Shown here: piece after piece, positions 33,826 to 44,473 of the stretch
How positions within the stretch are numbered: the stretch's first letter is position 1
Layout of the letters: every line of letters begins with the position of its first letter
From: Phaeosaccion multiseriatum
Lineage: Eukaryota > Ochrophyta, other classes
NCBI GenBank assembly: GCA_965112735.1
Contig: OZ218955.1
Location: 558,001-622,000, forward strand
Reading direction: 5' to 3'
Length of the DNA stretch: 64,000 bases
Translations under genes and position numbers: made by a program
Notes under the pieces: generated by a model
Databases searched by the model: none
Told to the model about the DNA's origin: nothing
What the model saw: only the letters and a program-made list of their open reading frames with translations

Positions 33826-35397
33826 ATGGAGCCGGTGATATTCCCCGAGGTATGAGCGGAGTGTATATAAATGGTGGATGTTTTAGCTCATGACAGCACA
33901 GAGACGGCGGTACAAAAAGGACGGTGCGAGCGGAGGAGGTGACTCGCGAGAATGAAGCCTCTGATCCGCGGCGGAGTACGCTGCTACACTTCGACGCAGC
34001 TGATGCGAGTCGCATTGACCTCAAGCCCTTCGAATTGTATCCCTCTTCTCCACTGCTTTTGACCCCCCCTCCCTTTTACCTCAGGCGTGGCGCCTCTTCC
34101 ACGCTCTCCAGAGAAATGAGAACTTCTCAACAGTGAGGGCGCTGGTTACGAAGCTCGTCGCGAAGCACGGCAAAACGGGTGTAGATCATCCTATTGACAA
34201 GCACGGTAACACTGCTATGATGTGGGCTGCGGCAAACGACCGGCGGGATGTCGTGGACCTTCTGCTGCAGGAAGGGGCGTCCTTCAGTATCGGGGGAGGA
34301 GCGCGGGGGACCACGCCATTGATTGAAGCTTGCGTAAGCGGACACGATCAGATGGTGCGGCGGCTGTTGGACGTCGGAGCCGCTGTTGACCAACCCAATC
34401 TCCGCGGGGTTTTTCTCTGCTTCTGGCTGCCGAGAAGGGGCATTCCAAAACTGTGCAGAAGCTCCTGTTGGCGCAGCCCGATGTCAACGCAGCCGCGACT
34501 AGGGGAGTGACTCCGATATGGATGGCCTCTCAGAATGGGCACACCTCCATCGTAGAGCAGCTCATCTCAGCCCAAGCGGACGTGAACAAAGCCGACGATG
34601 AAGGAAGAACTCCACTCCGAATAGCGTCAGCAAAGGGCCATGGGAGAGTGGTACAGCAGCTCCTCAGGGCCCACGCCAAGGTGGACAAGGCTGATGACGA
34701 AGGCCGGACTCCACTTCATATGGCCTCTTTCCTCGGGCATGCCTCTGTTGTGCAGCAGCTTCTCGATGAGCATGCCAGCATAAATACAATGAGTATGAAG
34801 GGTGTCACTCCCCTCATGGGCGCGGCTGAGGGCGGACACTTGGCTGTGATAGAGAAGCTCTTGGCTGCAGGAGCGGAGGTCCATTGTATTAGCCGCGCTG
34901 GCTTGACTTCTCTTCACTGGGCCGTTCAAGACGGACACGATGCCGTGGCGAAGCGCCTTCTCGCGGCGGGAGCAAGGGTGGACACAGTGGACATCGACGG
35001 CGCTTCACCTCTCCGCTATGCTGCGCAGAGAGGGCACGAGGCAATCGTCGCTCGTCTCATCTCTGCCGGATCTCCCATCGATGCCACGGCGTCGATGGGC
35101 GCCACCCCTCTACTTGCTGCCATTTTCGAAGGCCATCACGGCACTGCACTGCAGCTCCTCTCGGCCGATGCCTCGGTGGACAAGGCCTTCGCTGAGGCAC
35201 GGCGGCTCCAACTGGGCCCGGGTATTGAGCAGCGAATCAAAGACGTGGCAGCAGCCTTCTTCCGGTCCCAAAGCGCGTTGGACCTCATGCGTAGGAGCGA
35301 CCCGACGTTCGGCAAGGAGAGCAGGACCTTGCCGCTGGAGAGGCCCTGGAGTGTTGGAAGCGAGACATGGGAGAGCATGGCGGAGGAGATGGGCTGA
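33826..35397 (+). pseudogene. Array ankyrin-repeat gene I, frameshifted (10 repeats)
   Basis: Exon 1 at 33826-33849 (MEPVIFPE), intron 33850-34084, exon 2 at 34085-35397. Exon 2 is 1313 bp, one base short of the 1314 bp of intact 10-repeat copies. In repeat 3 (about 34402-34445) the usual TPLL(M/V)AAENGH codons are replaced by a T-rich garbled stretch (GVFLCFWLPRRG) with a net -1 shift, which runs to a stop at 34510. The normal frame is open from about 34430 to the usual stop at 35397. The rest is most like L and M (KGVTPLMGA, AGLTSLHWAVQDG). Confidence 0.75.
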
Positions 35398-36162
35398 AAG
35401 ACCTGAGAGAGGTGGCGGGTGGGCGGAGGACGTGGGAGGGGCGTTTCGAGGGACCTGAAGCCGTGTTGCCGCAGGTAGAGAGACGGGCGAGCGAGAGGGA
35501 ACGGAGCGAGAGGAGGGAGTGTGGACGTGTCGTGTAGGGCCTTAGTGGGCCACTGAGGCAAATGCGCTGTGCGAGGATGGCAACTCATGTCTGGTCGAAT
35601 GACTCCAGGATAGGATTGCTATTTGAGGCCCCGCGGTAGGATAGGACAAGAGGATCGGGAATGCGACTTTGGCTGGTTGCTCTCCGTGCTTGACATATGT
35701 CTGTGTGTCTGTGTGTTGTCGTACCAGACTGCACTTGTAGTCAGACCGCAGCAGCAGGGATAAAGCCAGCTCGTCCGCCCCGAGTGGCGGTGAGCTCTTC
35801 TTGTCAGGCTTTTGCACGTGTGTACTGCCATCTCAGTACGTGGGAAGAAAGTAGCGAAGCAAGGCCTGGAGAAGAGAGGCTTTGCTTTGCCTGGCCTATG
35901 GACTCGTGGCCCATGGGGGCGAGCGGCTTCGGCGACTGGCGCGAAGCAGCTCAAGTATAGGCGCAATAGTTCAGTATGAAAAGTCTAAGAAAGGGAATGC
36001 AGCAAGCACCGAAACAAATGATGCTCTGTTGCGCTGTTGAAAGGGTGGTGGAACAAATTGCCTTTTGTACCTCTGGGCTGATAACATCGCAAGTCCCCCA
36101 ATGCCCCTACCATATACCTCTAATTCTCTCCTTCCTTATGCCTCTAGCCACCCCTCCCCATA

Positions 36163-36420
36163 TTAAATCAGTGTGCGCCCTTGGTCATCATCTCCCTTAT
36201 CTCCGCCACAAGAAGGCGGCCGAGACCTTCTCTCTCGGCCCCTGTTGCTGCTGCTGCTGGTGCTGCTGTATCGCCAACTGCTGTAGCTGCTGCGGCAGCT
36301 GCGAGTAGGGCGGCAGGCCCCCCTTTTTGAAGGAGGAGTTGCGCGAGTCCGAGGAAGCAGCGGCATCTTCTCCAAAAGGGTGCAGTGACTGTAGCGACGA
36401 GTGGAGGGGCTCTGAAATCT
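36163..36420 (-). pseudogene. Orphan terminal-exon copy 9 (frameshifted)
   Basis: Near-duplicate of copy 3 with the same Gln-run frameshift (QQGPREKVSAAFLWRR, stop at 36197), differing at a few sites such as SQLPQQ and a CTGCAG edge (LQISEP instead of VQISEP). Confidence 0.75.
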
Positions 36421-37093
36421 GCAGACGATAATTAATATGTAGGATGAGTATGAGAGAGGAGCGTAGATATTCCCCCCCCCCCCCCCGGGGGACGAAGCAA
36501 GAAATGGGCTGGGCCATTGACATATTCTAAACCCCTTTGACACCTCTTCACTTGCAGCGTGAAAGGATTGAAGTGAAGGACGGCGAGAGGCAGAGTGGGA
36601 AAGCTGTTGAGAGAGCCCTTCTTTCTCTTCGCGTGTAGTGGTGCGCGCTTGGGGGGGGGAAGGGGTTCGTCTTGAGTCAGGCAGGGGCCGGCTTGATTCT
36701 CCCCCGCTCCTCACTGAGCTAGCGCTGCTTTGCCTCCTTACACAGCGAGTAAAGTGAAGGGTCGTGAGAGGAAGAGTGAGGGACCGCCCTCCTCTCTCTT
36801 CGCTTGTAGTGGGACATACCTGGGGGAGGAGGGGTTCCCTTGAGTCAGGTAGCGGCCTGCTTGGTTGGTTCCCCCCGGTCCTGACCTAGCTCCAGCGCTG
36901 CTTTGGCCTCCTACAGGACGTAGAGATAAGCGGCGGGCGAGATACAACGCTATTGGAACGGCCTCTTCCTTCTTCCGCCCCTTGAAGAGCGTACACGCCT
37001 GAGGAAGTGGGGGATCGTCTTGAGTCAGGGAGGCGCCTGATTCTTTGCTGTCCTCCTACTTCAACATTGGGGGGGGCTGGACTGTTCCTCAGC

Positions 37094-38771
37094 ATGCAGC
37101 GGGTGATATCCTCCGAGGTATGAGGTGAATGTATGTTATTGTGAATACTTAATCTCATGACAGCACAAAGACAGCGGTGCAAACGGGAACGGTGCGAGCG
37201 GAGGAGGTGACTTGCGGGAATGAAGCCCCTTATCCGGCGGGGTGGAGTACGCTGCTAAGCTTCGATCCAGCTGATACCAGTCGCACTGACATCAAGCCCT
37301 TCGAATTGTATCCCTCTTCTCCACTGCTTTTGAACCCCCCTCCCTCTTACATCAGGCACAGCGCCTCTGCCAGGCTCTCCGGAGAAATCAGAACTTCTCA
37401 ACAGTGAGAGCGCTCGTTAGGAAGCTCGTCGCAAAGCATGGCAAAGCGAGCTTAGATCATCCTATTGACGAGGACGGTGGGACGGCTATGATTTGGGCTG
37501 CGGTAGAGGGCCGGCGGGATGTCGTGGACCTCCTGCTGCAGGAAGGGGCGTCCTTCAGTATCGGGGTAGGAGAGCCGGGGAGCACGCCATTGATTGTAGC
37601 TAGCGCGAGAGGACACGATCACATGGTGAGGCGGCTGTTGGACGCCGGAGCCGCCGCTGACCAACCCAATCGCGAAGGGGCGACGCCTCTGCTTATGGCT
37701 GCCCAGAATGGGCATTCCACAACTGTGCAGAAGCTCCTGTTGGCGCAGCCCGATGTCAACGCAGCCGCGAGTAGGGGAGTGACTCCGATATGGATGGCCT
37801 CTCAGAATGGGCACAGCTCCATCGTAGAGCAGCTCATCTCAGCCCAAGCGGACGTGAACAAAGCCGACGATGAAGGACAAACTCCACTCCTGATAGCGTC
37901 TGGACAAGGCCATGGGAGAGTGGTACAGCAGCTCATCTCAACCGAAGCGGACGTGAACAAAGCCGACAAAAGAGGAAGAACTCCACTCCAGAATGCGTCT
38001 GCCGAAGGCCATGTAAGAGTGGTACAGCAGCTCCTCAGGGCCCACGCCAAGGTGGACAAGGCTGATGACGGAGGCCGGACTCCACTTTTTGCAGCCTCGG
38101 AATTCGGGCATGCCTCTGTCGTGCAGCAGCTTCTCGATGAGCATGCCAACATGAATACAAAGAGTATTGAGGATATGACACCTCCACTCATTGCGGCGGC
38201 TCTGAATGGACACTTGGCTGTGGTAGACAAGCTCTTGGCTGCAGGAGCGGACGTCAATTCTATTGGCCCTGGTGGCTCGACTTCTCTTCAAGGGGCCGCT
38301 CAAGAGGGACACGATGCCGTGACGAAGCGCCTTCTCTCTGCGGGAGCAAGGGTGGACACAGTGACTAACGATGGCATAACAGCTCTCTTCCTTGCTGCAA
38401 GGAATGGGCACGAGGCAGTCGTCGCTCATCTCATCTCTGCCGGATCTCCCATCGATGCCCCGCTTTCGACGGGCTTGACCCCCCTATTTGCTGCCATCAT
38501 CAAAGGCCATCACCGCACTGCACGGCAGCTCCTCTCGGCTGATGCCTCGGTGGACAAGGCCCTGGCTGGGGCACGGCGGCTCCAACTGGGCCCCGACATT
38601 GAGCAGCGAATCAAAGACGAGGCAGCGGCCTTCTTCCGGTCCCAAAGCGCGTTGGACCTCATGCGTAGGAGCGACCCGACATTCGGCAAGGAGAGCAGGA
38701 CTTTGCCGCTGGAGAGGCCCTGGAGTGTTGGAAGCGAGACATGGGAGAGCATGGCGGAGGAGATGAGTTGA
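37094..38771 (+). CDS. Array ankyrin-repeat protein J (11 repeats, 479 aa)
   Basis: Exon 1 at 37094-37117 (MQRVISSE), intron 37118-37355, exon 2 at 37356-38771. The extra codon relative to C and D is in the DMTPPLIAAALNG repeat. It ends EEMS (ATGAGTTGA) rather than EEMG, as does the inverted copy K. The 3' spacer present after all other array genes is missing: similarity stops at the stop codon and single-copy DNA follows. J therefore sits at the breakpoint between the array and the central island, and its mRNA must use an unrelated 3' end. Confidence 0.8.
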
Positions 38772-40281
38772 AGGAAATAGTAGAGAATTGAGGAAACCGT
38801 AAGTGGGCGGGGGGGGAGGGGAATGGGGAAGGAGGGCAAGCACTGACACGATGCTAGCTCAAGCGAATAACGAAGCACGAGGAGGGATAACAGGACCCTC
38901 CGTCTTTCAACGAGCGTACGTCACGCTCTGCATGTTAGGGTAGTACGTAAGGTAGTACGTAAGGCAGTACGTACGGTCATCATGGCCGGAGAGAGAGCAC
39001 AAAGTCCAAGCAGCACCGTAGGCAGAACAAAAGAGCACATTGCTATATTCGCGAAAGTATCGGCTTTACACACTCCGACCGTCCTGCAGCCGCAAGCTCC
39101 AGCCCCTCTCCCCACCCTCTGCCTGCAGCTGTTCTAACTGACCGCTTTGCCTCACACACGCCACTCGAATGGGCAGGACATAGACGTACGCAAACTTCAC
39201 ACGGGCAGCAGGCGACCTCCTCTGCATCTCTCAACTTCAAAAGTCAAGAGAACGTGTGAGCCCTGCCACAAGCAACAACACAGTCACCGCTGACTCTTGT
39301 CTTCGTCCTCCTCCCGTCCTGCACATCGTCTGCCCTAATCCTACAACGTTGAAGCGAAGTGCCCGTCTCGATATCCGTAGCAACTCCAGAAATAGGACAG
39401 GGTCGCCCCTCGCTCTGCAACCGCCTGGCACGGGCTTCGCAGGTGCAGGAATGGAAGCATGGAGAGAATCGTGTGTTGGGGGGTGCATCCATGCCTGTGG
39501 TGCACAGCCAATCCTCACGCTCGGGCTACACTCGCTCGGTCGATCGTCCGCCACCTCTTGCCGATGCGACGGCCATTGTCCATGGCACTCAATGGCATCA
39601 GGCGAGCTCCCCCCGACTGCTGGGCCTGCTATACGGCGCCCGCGCCTTCTGCGGAGGAAGGAGCTTCTCCCTTCTCTCTCTGCTCCTCCTCTCCGTCCTT
39701 TTCCTCCTAGTTCTCCTTCTTCTCCTCCTCCTAGGAGAGAGAGGGGGGACAGGGAAAGCTCCATCAAGTTGCAGGGGTGCTGCGTGATGGCCAGAGTGAC
39801 TGTCACGATGATGGTCGTCGGGCTGCTCTGACCAATGCGACCCATTCCTCACCGACGCAATAGAAAGAAACCTCTTCTCTGCAGGATTATTCATGCCCAC
39901 GCCCACGTTTCTCCCCCTGTCGTCCCTTTCCTGCGAGTGCCGCGCTGTGAAGACCGTGCTGCCTCCCACGGTTGCGAGATTGGCTGGTGCTGTACCACCA
40001 GCTGCTGCCGCTGCTGCTGCTGCTGCTGCTGCCCAGTGCCGGCGTTGCGTTTGCCTCGCTCGCCGGGTTCTTTTTCGGTGGTGCCGGGGGGGCACTCCCA
40101 CGCATCAGTCTCCCCCGAGGGGCCCGGGGGCGAATAGGAAAAGCCACAGCGAGAGAGAGAGAGCACTTCAAGCAATGCCATCAGAGGTCAAAGGTGGGGC
40201 TAGGGCAGCTTCGAGGGGGGCAGGAGGCCCGACCAATGCCTTCGCTTCATGCCTCTCAACGTAGCCTTCCCTCTGCCAAGG
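38772..40281. other. Central intergenic region, no convincing gene
   Basis: Single-copy sequence between J and the methyltransferase gene. It contains a short direct repeat (GTAGTACGTAAGG-like, about 38938-38975), a CTC/CTCCTT-rich tract near 39685-39735 and a CTG run at 40008-40034. Overlapping open frames exist on both strands at 39237-39845 but lack clear coding character. One small ATG-started frame on - (40181-39891, 96 codons, Gln-rich: GTGQQQQQQQRQQLVVQH) is a weak candidate. Its QLVVQHQP stretch resembles QLVVQPQP in the last exon of the ankyrin/FN3 gene. Confidence 0.5.
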
Positions 40282-41428
40282 CTACCTTCCTCGCCCCCTG
40301 CCCCTGCCCCTGCCCCTGCCCCCTCCCATGAGCTTCTGCAGCTTCTTCTGTTGTTCCCTCTCCCTCTTGGCCAAAGTGAATTCCTTCTTTGCCACCTTGA
40401 TTGGGTCCTGGAATTCATTCGACAGTAGTCACAGAATGGTAAGGACAGGGTCATGCACGCAAAGGGTTGACAGAATTAGTAGCTTCTTCGGAGCCTCCTC
40501 CTCCTCCTCCTCCTCCTCCTCCTCATCATCATCATCATCATCTGAGTCATCATAAACATCATGAGCCTGACCTACCTTGATGCACACATAGATAAAGTAT
40601 ATCTCTGAGTTCTTCTTCATGTCAGGGTATGAGAAGGCCTTGACGGTGGGCTTGGCGATGGCGTCCACGTGCACGTCCCAGCACAGCGCCTCATTGGGCT
40701 ATTGGTGATACAGCAGCAGGGGATGGGGAAGGGGAGGGCAGCGCAGAGAGTGTCACCAGAGAGTGGATAAAGGGCAAAAAGCGAGAGCGAAGGCGCCATA
40801 CATGGGGCGGCAGCAGCGGCAGTTGTGAATTCACCAGCAGCAGTTTCTGAGGGAAGAAGCTTCAAGCGCGGACGGAGAAGACGCATTGACACACGTACTC
40901 AACCGCAAGCACACACACACATACGCACACACACATACGCACACACGCACGAGTACATACACAAAGAGAGCTACACAGACTCGCATAACCCCCCCCCCCC
41001 CCTACCTTGTCGAGGTCGAAATTCTCGAGCAAGTGCAGCCTCTCCTCGGGCCCGGCGTAACTGATGCACACAAAGGCGCCCTCTGGAGTCAACACACGGT
41101 CCATCTCCTGCCAGGGGGAAGAGACGAGATGCCGTTACAGAATATTGCGCACGGGATGTAGAGAAGGCGGGGTTTGTGCGGCACTGTCTGCGGTGAGGAG
41201 GGACACTTGAACACTGCCCTTTGACTTGCATATAAGCGTATACACTTACGTGCAGGTACTTGTGCATGCGGTTGACCCCTCCCATGTGGCAGGCAATGGA
41301 GTCGAAGCAGGCCTTGTCGATGGCCACATCGAATTGCTGCAGCCCACACACACACACACACACAAATACACGCACACACACGCACACGCGCATACACGCA
41401 CACGGGGAGGGGGAAGAGGGGGAGGGAT

Positions 41429-41513
<85 letters not shown>

Positions 41514-44121
41514 GGCAGACGGGTATGCATGCGGGTAAACGGAAACGAGGGAAACGAGAGGGAAGAATGAGAAGGAGGGAGGTCTTGCGGAGTAGTCATC
41601 AGCAGCCGTCTCTTGTGTCAGAAGGGAGAGACGGGCGAGGGGAGGGGAAGGGGGGGGGGGGGGTGGCGCTTCCAGGCTCTCGCTTCTTCTTCACAGGTCT
41701 GCGTTCCTGAAGAACCAACAACCGCACAACAATCAACTGCACGTCATATACCTCGTTCTTGTAGTCCGTTAAGGTCAGGTCGATTGCCTTCCCTGCAAAC
41801 GAAAACACATGTGCAAAGCAGCAACAGCGCACAGACACGCACGCACACACGGACGCACACACGAGAGAGCAAGGATTGTTTAGAAGGCCTCAAGGGTACG
41901 CGCGGTGCGACTCGCTGAGGATGAGAGGTTCTCAAAATGGGGTGGCCCGTTGCTGACTCTACGACTCGAGTAGTAGCCTCATTCCCTCCTCCCTGCCTCC
42001 CTCTCCTATCCCCTCTCTCTCTCCCTCCCTCCCTTCCCACATGCCTCCACTCACACGTCATGCCCGGGTACTCGTCCTCTGGATAGAGCTCCTTCATCTC
42101 CGCTATCACCACTCTACTGAGATCGGCGTTGGAGATTTGCTCGAAACCCTCGTCGTACATGTCTCCCCCCATCTGCATACACATACACAGGCACATAGTA
42201 CAAACACACGCACACACACGCACACGCACACAACACACGCACACACGTATACGCACACACACACATACAAACACAGGTCAAGAGAGAGAGAGAGAGAGAG
42301 AAGGAGCGAGAAGGAGAGAGCAGAGCAGCACAGAGCAAACGGTGTGAGTTGTGATGGTCAGGGGTGCATAGCAGCCGCAGCAAGAGAGCAGAGCAGCGCA
42401 GAATACCCTTATCCCCCCCCCCTTAACTTACATACTCACTGTTTCACACCCTTACACTAACAAACCACCTACTTACCCGTACTTACCCTGTCATCACTTC
42501 CCTTATCTTCTCCCCCCCCCCCCTTCCCCCTGACTTACTGTGGAATTGCCGCAGCCGCACAGGAGGATGTTGTCGTCCTCTGAAACGTACTGCGTCAGCG
42601 AAGGAGCGAGATTCTCCCACGGCTGGTACCACTCGAAGGGCTGAGTAGGTGTGGGGAGCGGAGAGGTAGAGCGGAGCAAAGAGAGAAGGGAGGGGAGGGG
42701 AGGGGAGGAGTGGGAAGGGTATGGGTGAGTTGCTGGTAGCACTCGAAGGGGTAAGTAAGGGCGGAGGGGCGGAGCGCAGAGGGAGGGAGAGCACGCAAGC
42801 ACGCACGCACGCACGCACGCACGTACGCACCTCTGTTGACTTTCGGTAGCGCTCGTCCCAGAAGAAGGCCTGTCCGTACTCGACAGTGTCGGGGGGGACG
42901 GCGTCGTAGGCACTCACCTGCTGCAGCAGGGAGGGATCGATGCTTTGGGATGGATGGATGGATGGATGGAGGGAGGGAGGGAGGGAGGGAGGGAGGGAGG
43001 CATGGATGGATGATGAGAGAGAGTGAAGTGGTGACAAAGAGAGAGAGAGGGAGGGAGAGAGGGATAAACACACCCACGCAGAGAGAGAGGAATTCAGACC
43101 AGGGAGAAGTTGAGCCCGTTTCCAAGTCGGTCAGAGGGGCGTAGCGCAGCAATATGGAAGCAAGAAGGAGGAACAGGTGAAGAAGGGAGGTGATAGTGAT
43201 AGGGACGAAAAGAAGCCAGCCAGCACCACCTGATAACCGTAGAGTCAGTTTTGCAAAGAGGGCTCCAATCGAAATCGCTCGCCCAACTAAAACTTACCGA
43301 TCCTCCACGCTCTTCTGCATCTCAATCTCGTGACTGTCCTCGCCTTCCGCCCCCTTCTTGCCCTTCTTCCGCCCCCCTACCGCCTCTGTATCGCCTCCTT
43401 CCTCGTCATCATCGTTTTCTTCATACCAGTCATCATCGTCTTCCTCCTCCTCACTCTCAGTGAACAGCCCCCCCCCGCCCCCCTCGCTGCTCGACTGCTC
43501 CTCCTCTCGCTGCTTCTGCAGATCGTCCTGCTCATCGAGGCGACTCTGCAACTCCGCTCGTTTCACTAATGCATTCTCCTTCTGCTGTTTCTTGTGTTTC
43601 TTTGCTGCTGCGGCGGCTCGCTCCGACAAAGTGGAGCCGCTGGAGGCACTGCTATACCCACTCCTCTCTGACCCGGAGCCTGGCCGGGATCCTGTTTGCT
43701 CCGAGCTTACGTCCGAGTGCGCTGACCTTGAATCTGAACCTGACCCTGACCCGGATTCAGATCCCGACTCCGAGCCTGAACCTGAGGCTGAGGCGGAGTC
43801 TGAGCCTGAGCCTGAACCTGAGTCTGACCCTGAGTCTGACCCCGAGCCCGACCCGGAGCCTGAGCCTGACCCGGACTCAGATCCCGAGGAGGAAGATCCA
43901 GACCCTGACTCTGATCCTGACCCTGAGCTGGAGCCTGAGTTGCTGGAGTCGCTGCTCCCATCGCTCTCGCTCTCGCTCTCACTATCCTCCACCTTCTTTT
44001 TCTTTCCTCCTCCCTTGGCCGATGCCTTGCCTCCCGTCTTACCCCCCCCCTTTCCACCCGTCTTGCCTCCCCCTTTCCCGCCCTTCGGTGCTGCTGCTTT
44101 CTTCTTCTTGCTCCGAAACAT
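40282..44121 (-). CDS. METTL13/EEF1A-KMT4-like methyltransferase with Ser/Asp-rich N-terminus
   Basis: Nine exons on -: 44121-43298, 42912-42831, 42640-42539, 42172-42055, 41792-41752, 41336-41250, 41107-41006, 40698-40576, 40407-40282. All junctions are in frame and give 534 residues. Residues 1-275 are Lys/Gly-rich ([19 protein letters not shown]), then a long Ser-Glu-Asp-Gly repeat, then acidic/coiled-coil sequence. Residues ~276-493 form a class I SAM methyltransferase domain of the METTL13/EEF1A-KMT4 type: [24 protein letters not shown], motif [23 protein letters not shown], and [19 protein letters not shown]. The last exon ([18 protein letters not shown]) ends in Gly-Arg repeats. By family knowledge the domain methylates lysine, for example on eEF1A; the substrate here is not shown. 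The first intron uses an unusual GTGAG acceptor; if it is not spliced, exon 1 would be a separate 275-residue ORF (stop at 43294-43296) and the enzyme would lack an ATG start. Confidence 0.78.
41430..41511. repeat. (CA)n microsatellite in methyltransferase intron
   Basis: About 41 CA units, with shorter CA-rich runs at 40910-40975, 41346-41402 and 42175-42275. All lie in introns of the methyltransferase gene. The open frames through them are artefacts of the dinucleotide. Confidence 0.95.
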
Positions 44122-44473
44122 CTTTGCTTATTCCACTGTTTGTGCTCTGTCGCCTTTGCTTTTAACCGTGAAGGCAAGGGACGGAGGAGTTTGAGGGGAG
44201 CAGGAGGAGAGACGAGAGAGAGAGAGACGATAAGAGAAGGAGAGAGACAAAGAGACAGAAGGTGAGAGAGGGAGGGAGAGCGGAAAGGAGAGGTAGGATA
44301 ATAATCGAGATCGGGCGGCAGTTTAAAGGGGTTTCCAGGGCTGGGGTGGTTCGCAGCACGTAGTATGCCAACGAATTAGTGCGCCCGATCGATCCTCCCA
44401 AGAGAAGGATGTTGGAAAATACTGATGGGTTCGAAGAGTATTAATTTAGTGTCGCCCCAGTAGGATAAGCAAT
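44122..44473. promoter_or_regulatory. Divergent intergenic (bidirectional promoter) region
   Basis: 352 bp between two start codons pointing away from each other (44121 on - and 44474 on +). It contains a GA-rich tract (44205-44290) and AT-richer pieces near 44430-44455. No clear TATA box is seen. The shared position suggests a bidirectional promoter, but this is inference from layout only. Confidence 0.5.

Larger units (their letters stand above)
3590..38771 (+). repeat. Tandem array of ten ankyrin cassettes (left half)
   Basis: Cassettes of about 3.3-3.7 kb are repeated head to tail. In + order each has degenerate upstream units, a 24-bp coding exon, an intron, the ankyrin exon, about 700-800 bp of conserved 3' spacer (for example 5705-6419, 9027-9790, 12412-13187, 15802-16490, 19313-20104, 22644-23432, 28811-29571, 32110-32883 and 35398-36162), and a minus-strand orphan terminal exon. 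I see no genes in the spacers. The last cassette is cut at its stop codon at 38771, where single-copy sequence begins. Confidence 0.9.

Noticed and set aside
3590-38771. CRISPR-like array
   Set aside because: The repeats are multi-kilobase gene cassettes of a eukaryotic genome; no short repeats with unique spacers were seen.
39237-39845. Open frames of about 200 and 190 codons on opposite strands
   Set aside because: Overlapping frames with no repeated motif, family resemblance or codon bias favouring either one.
41246-41599. Poly(His-Thr) and poly(Cys-Val) frames
   Set aside because: They come from the (CA)n tract in a methyltransferase intron; all frames on both strands are open for the same reason.
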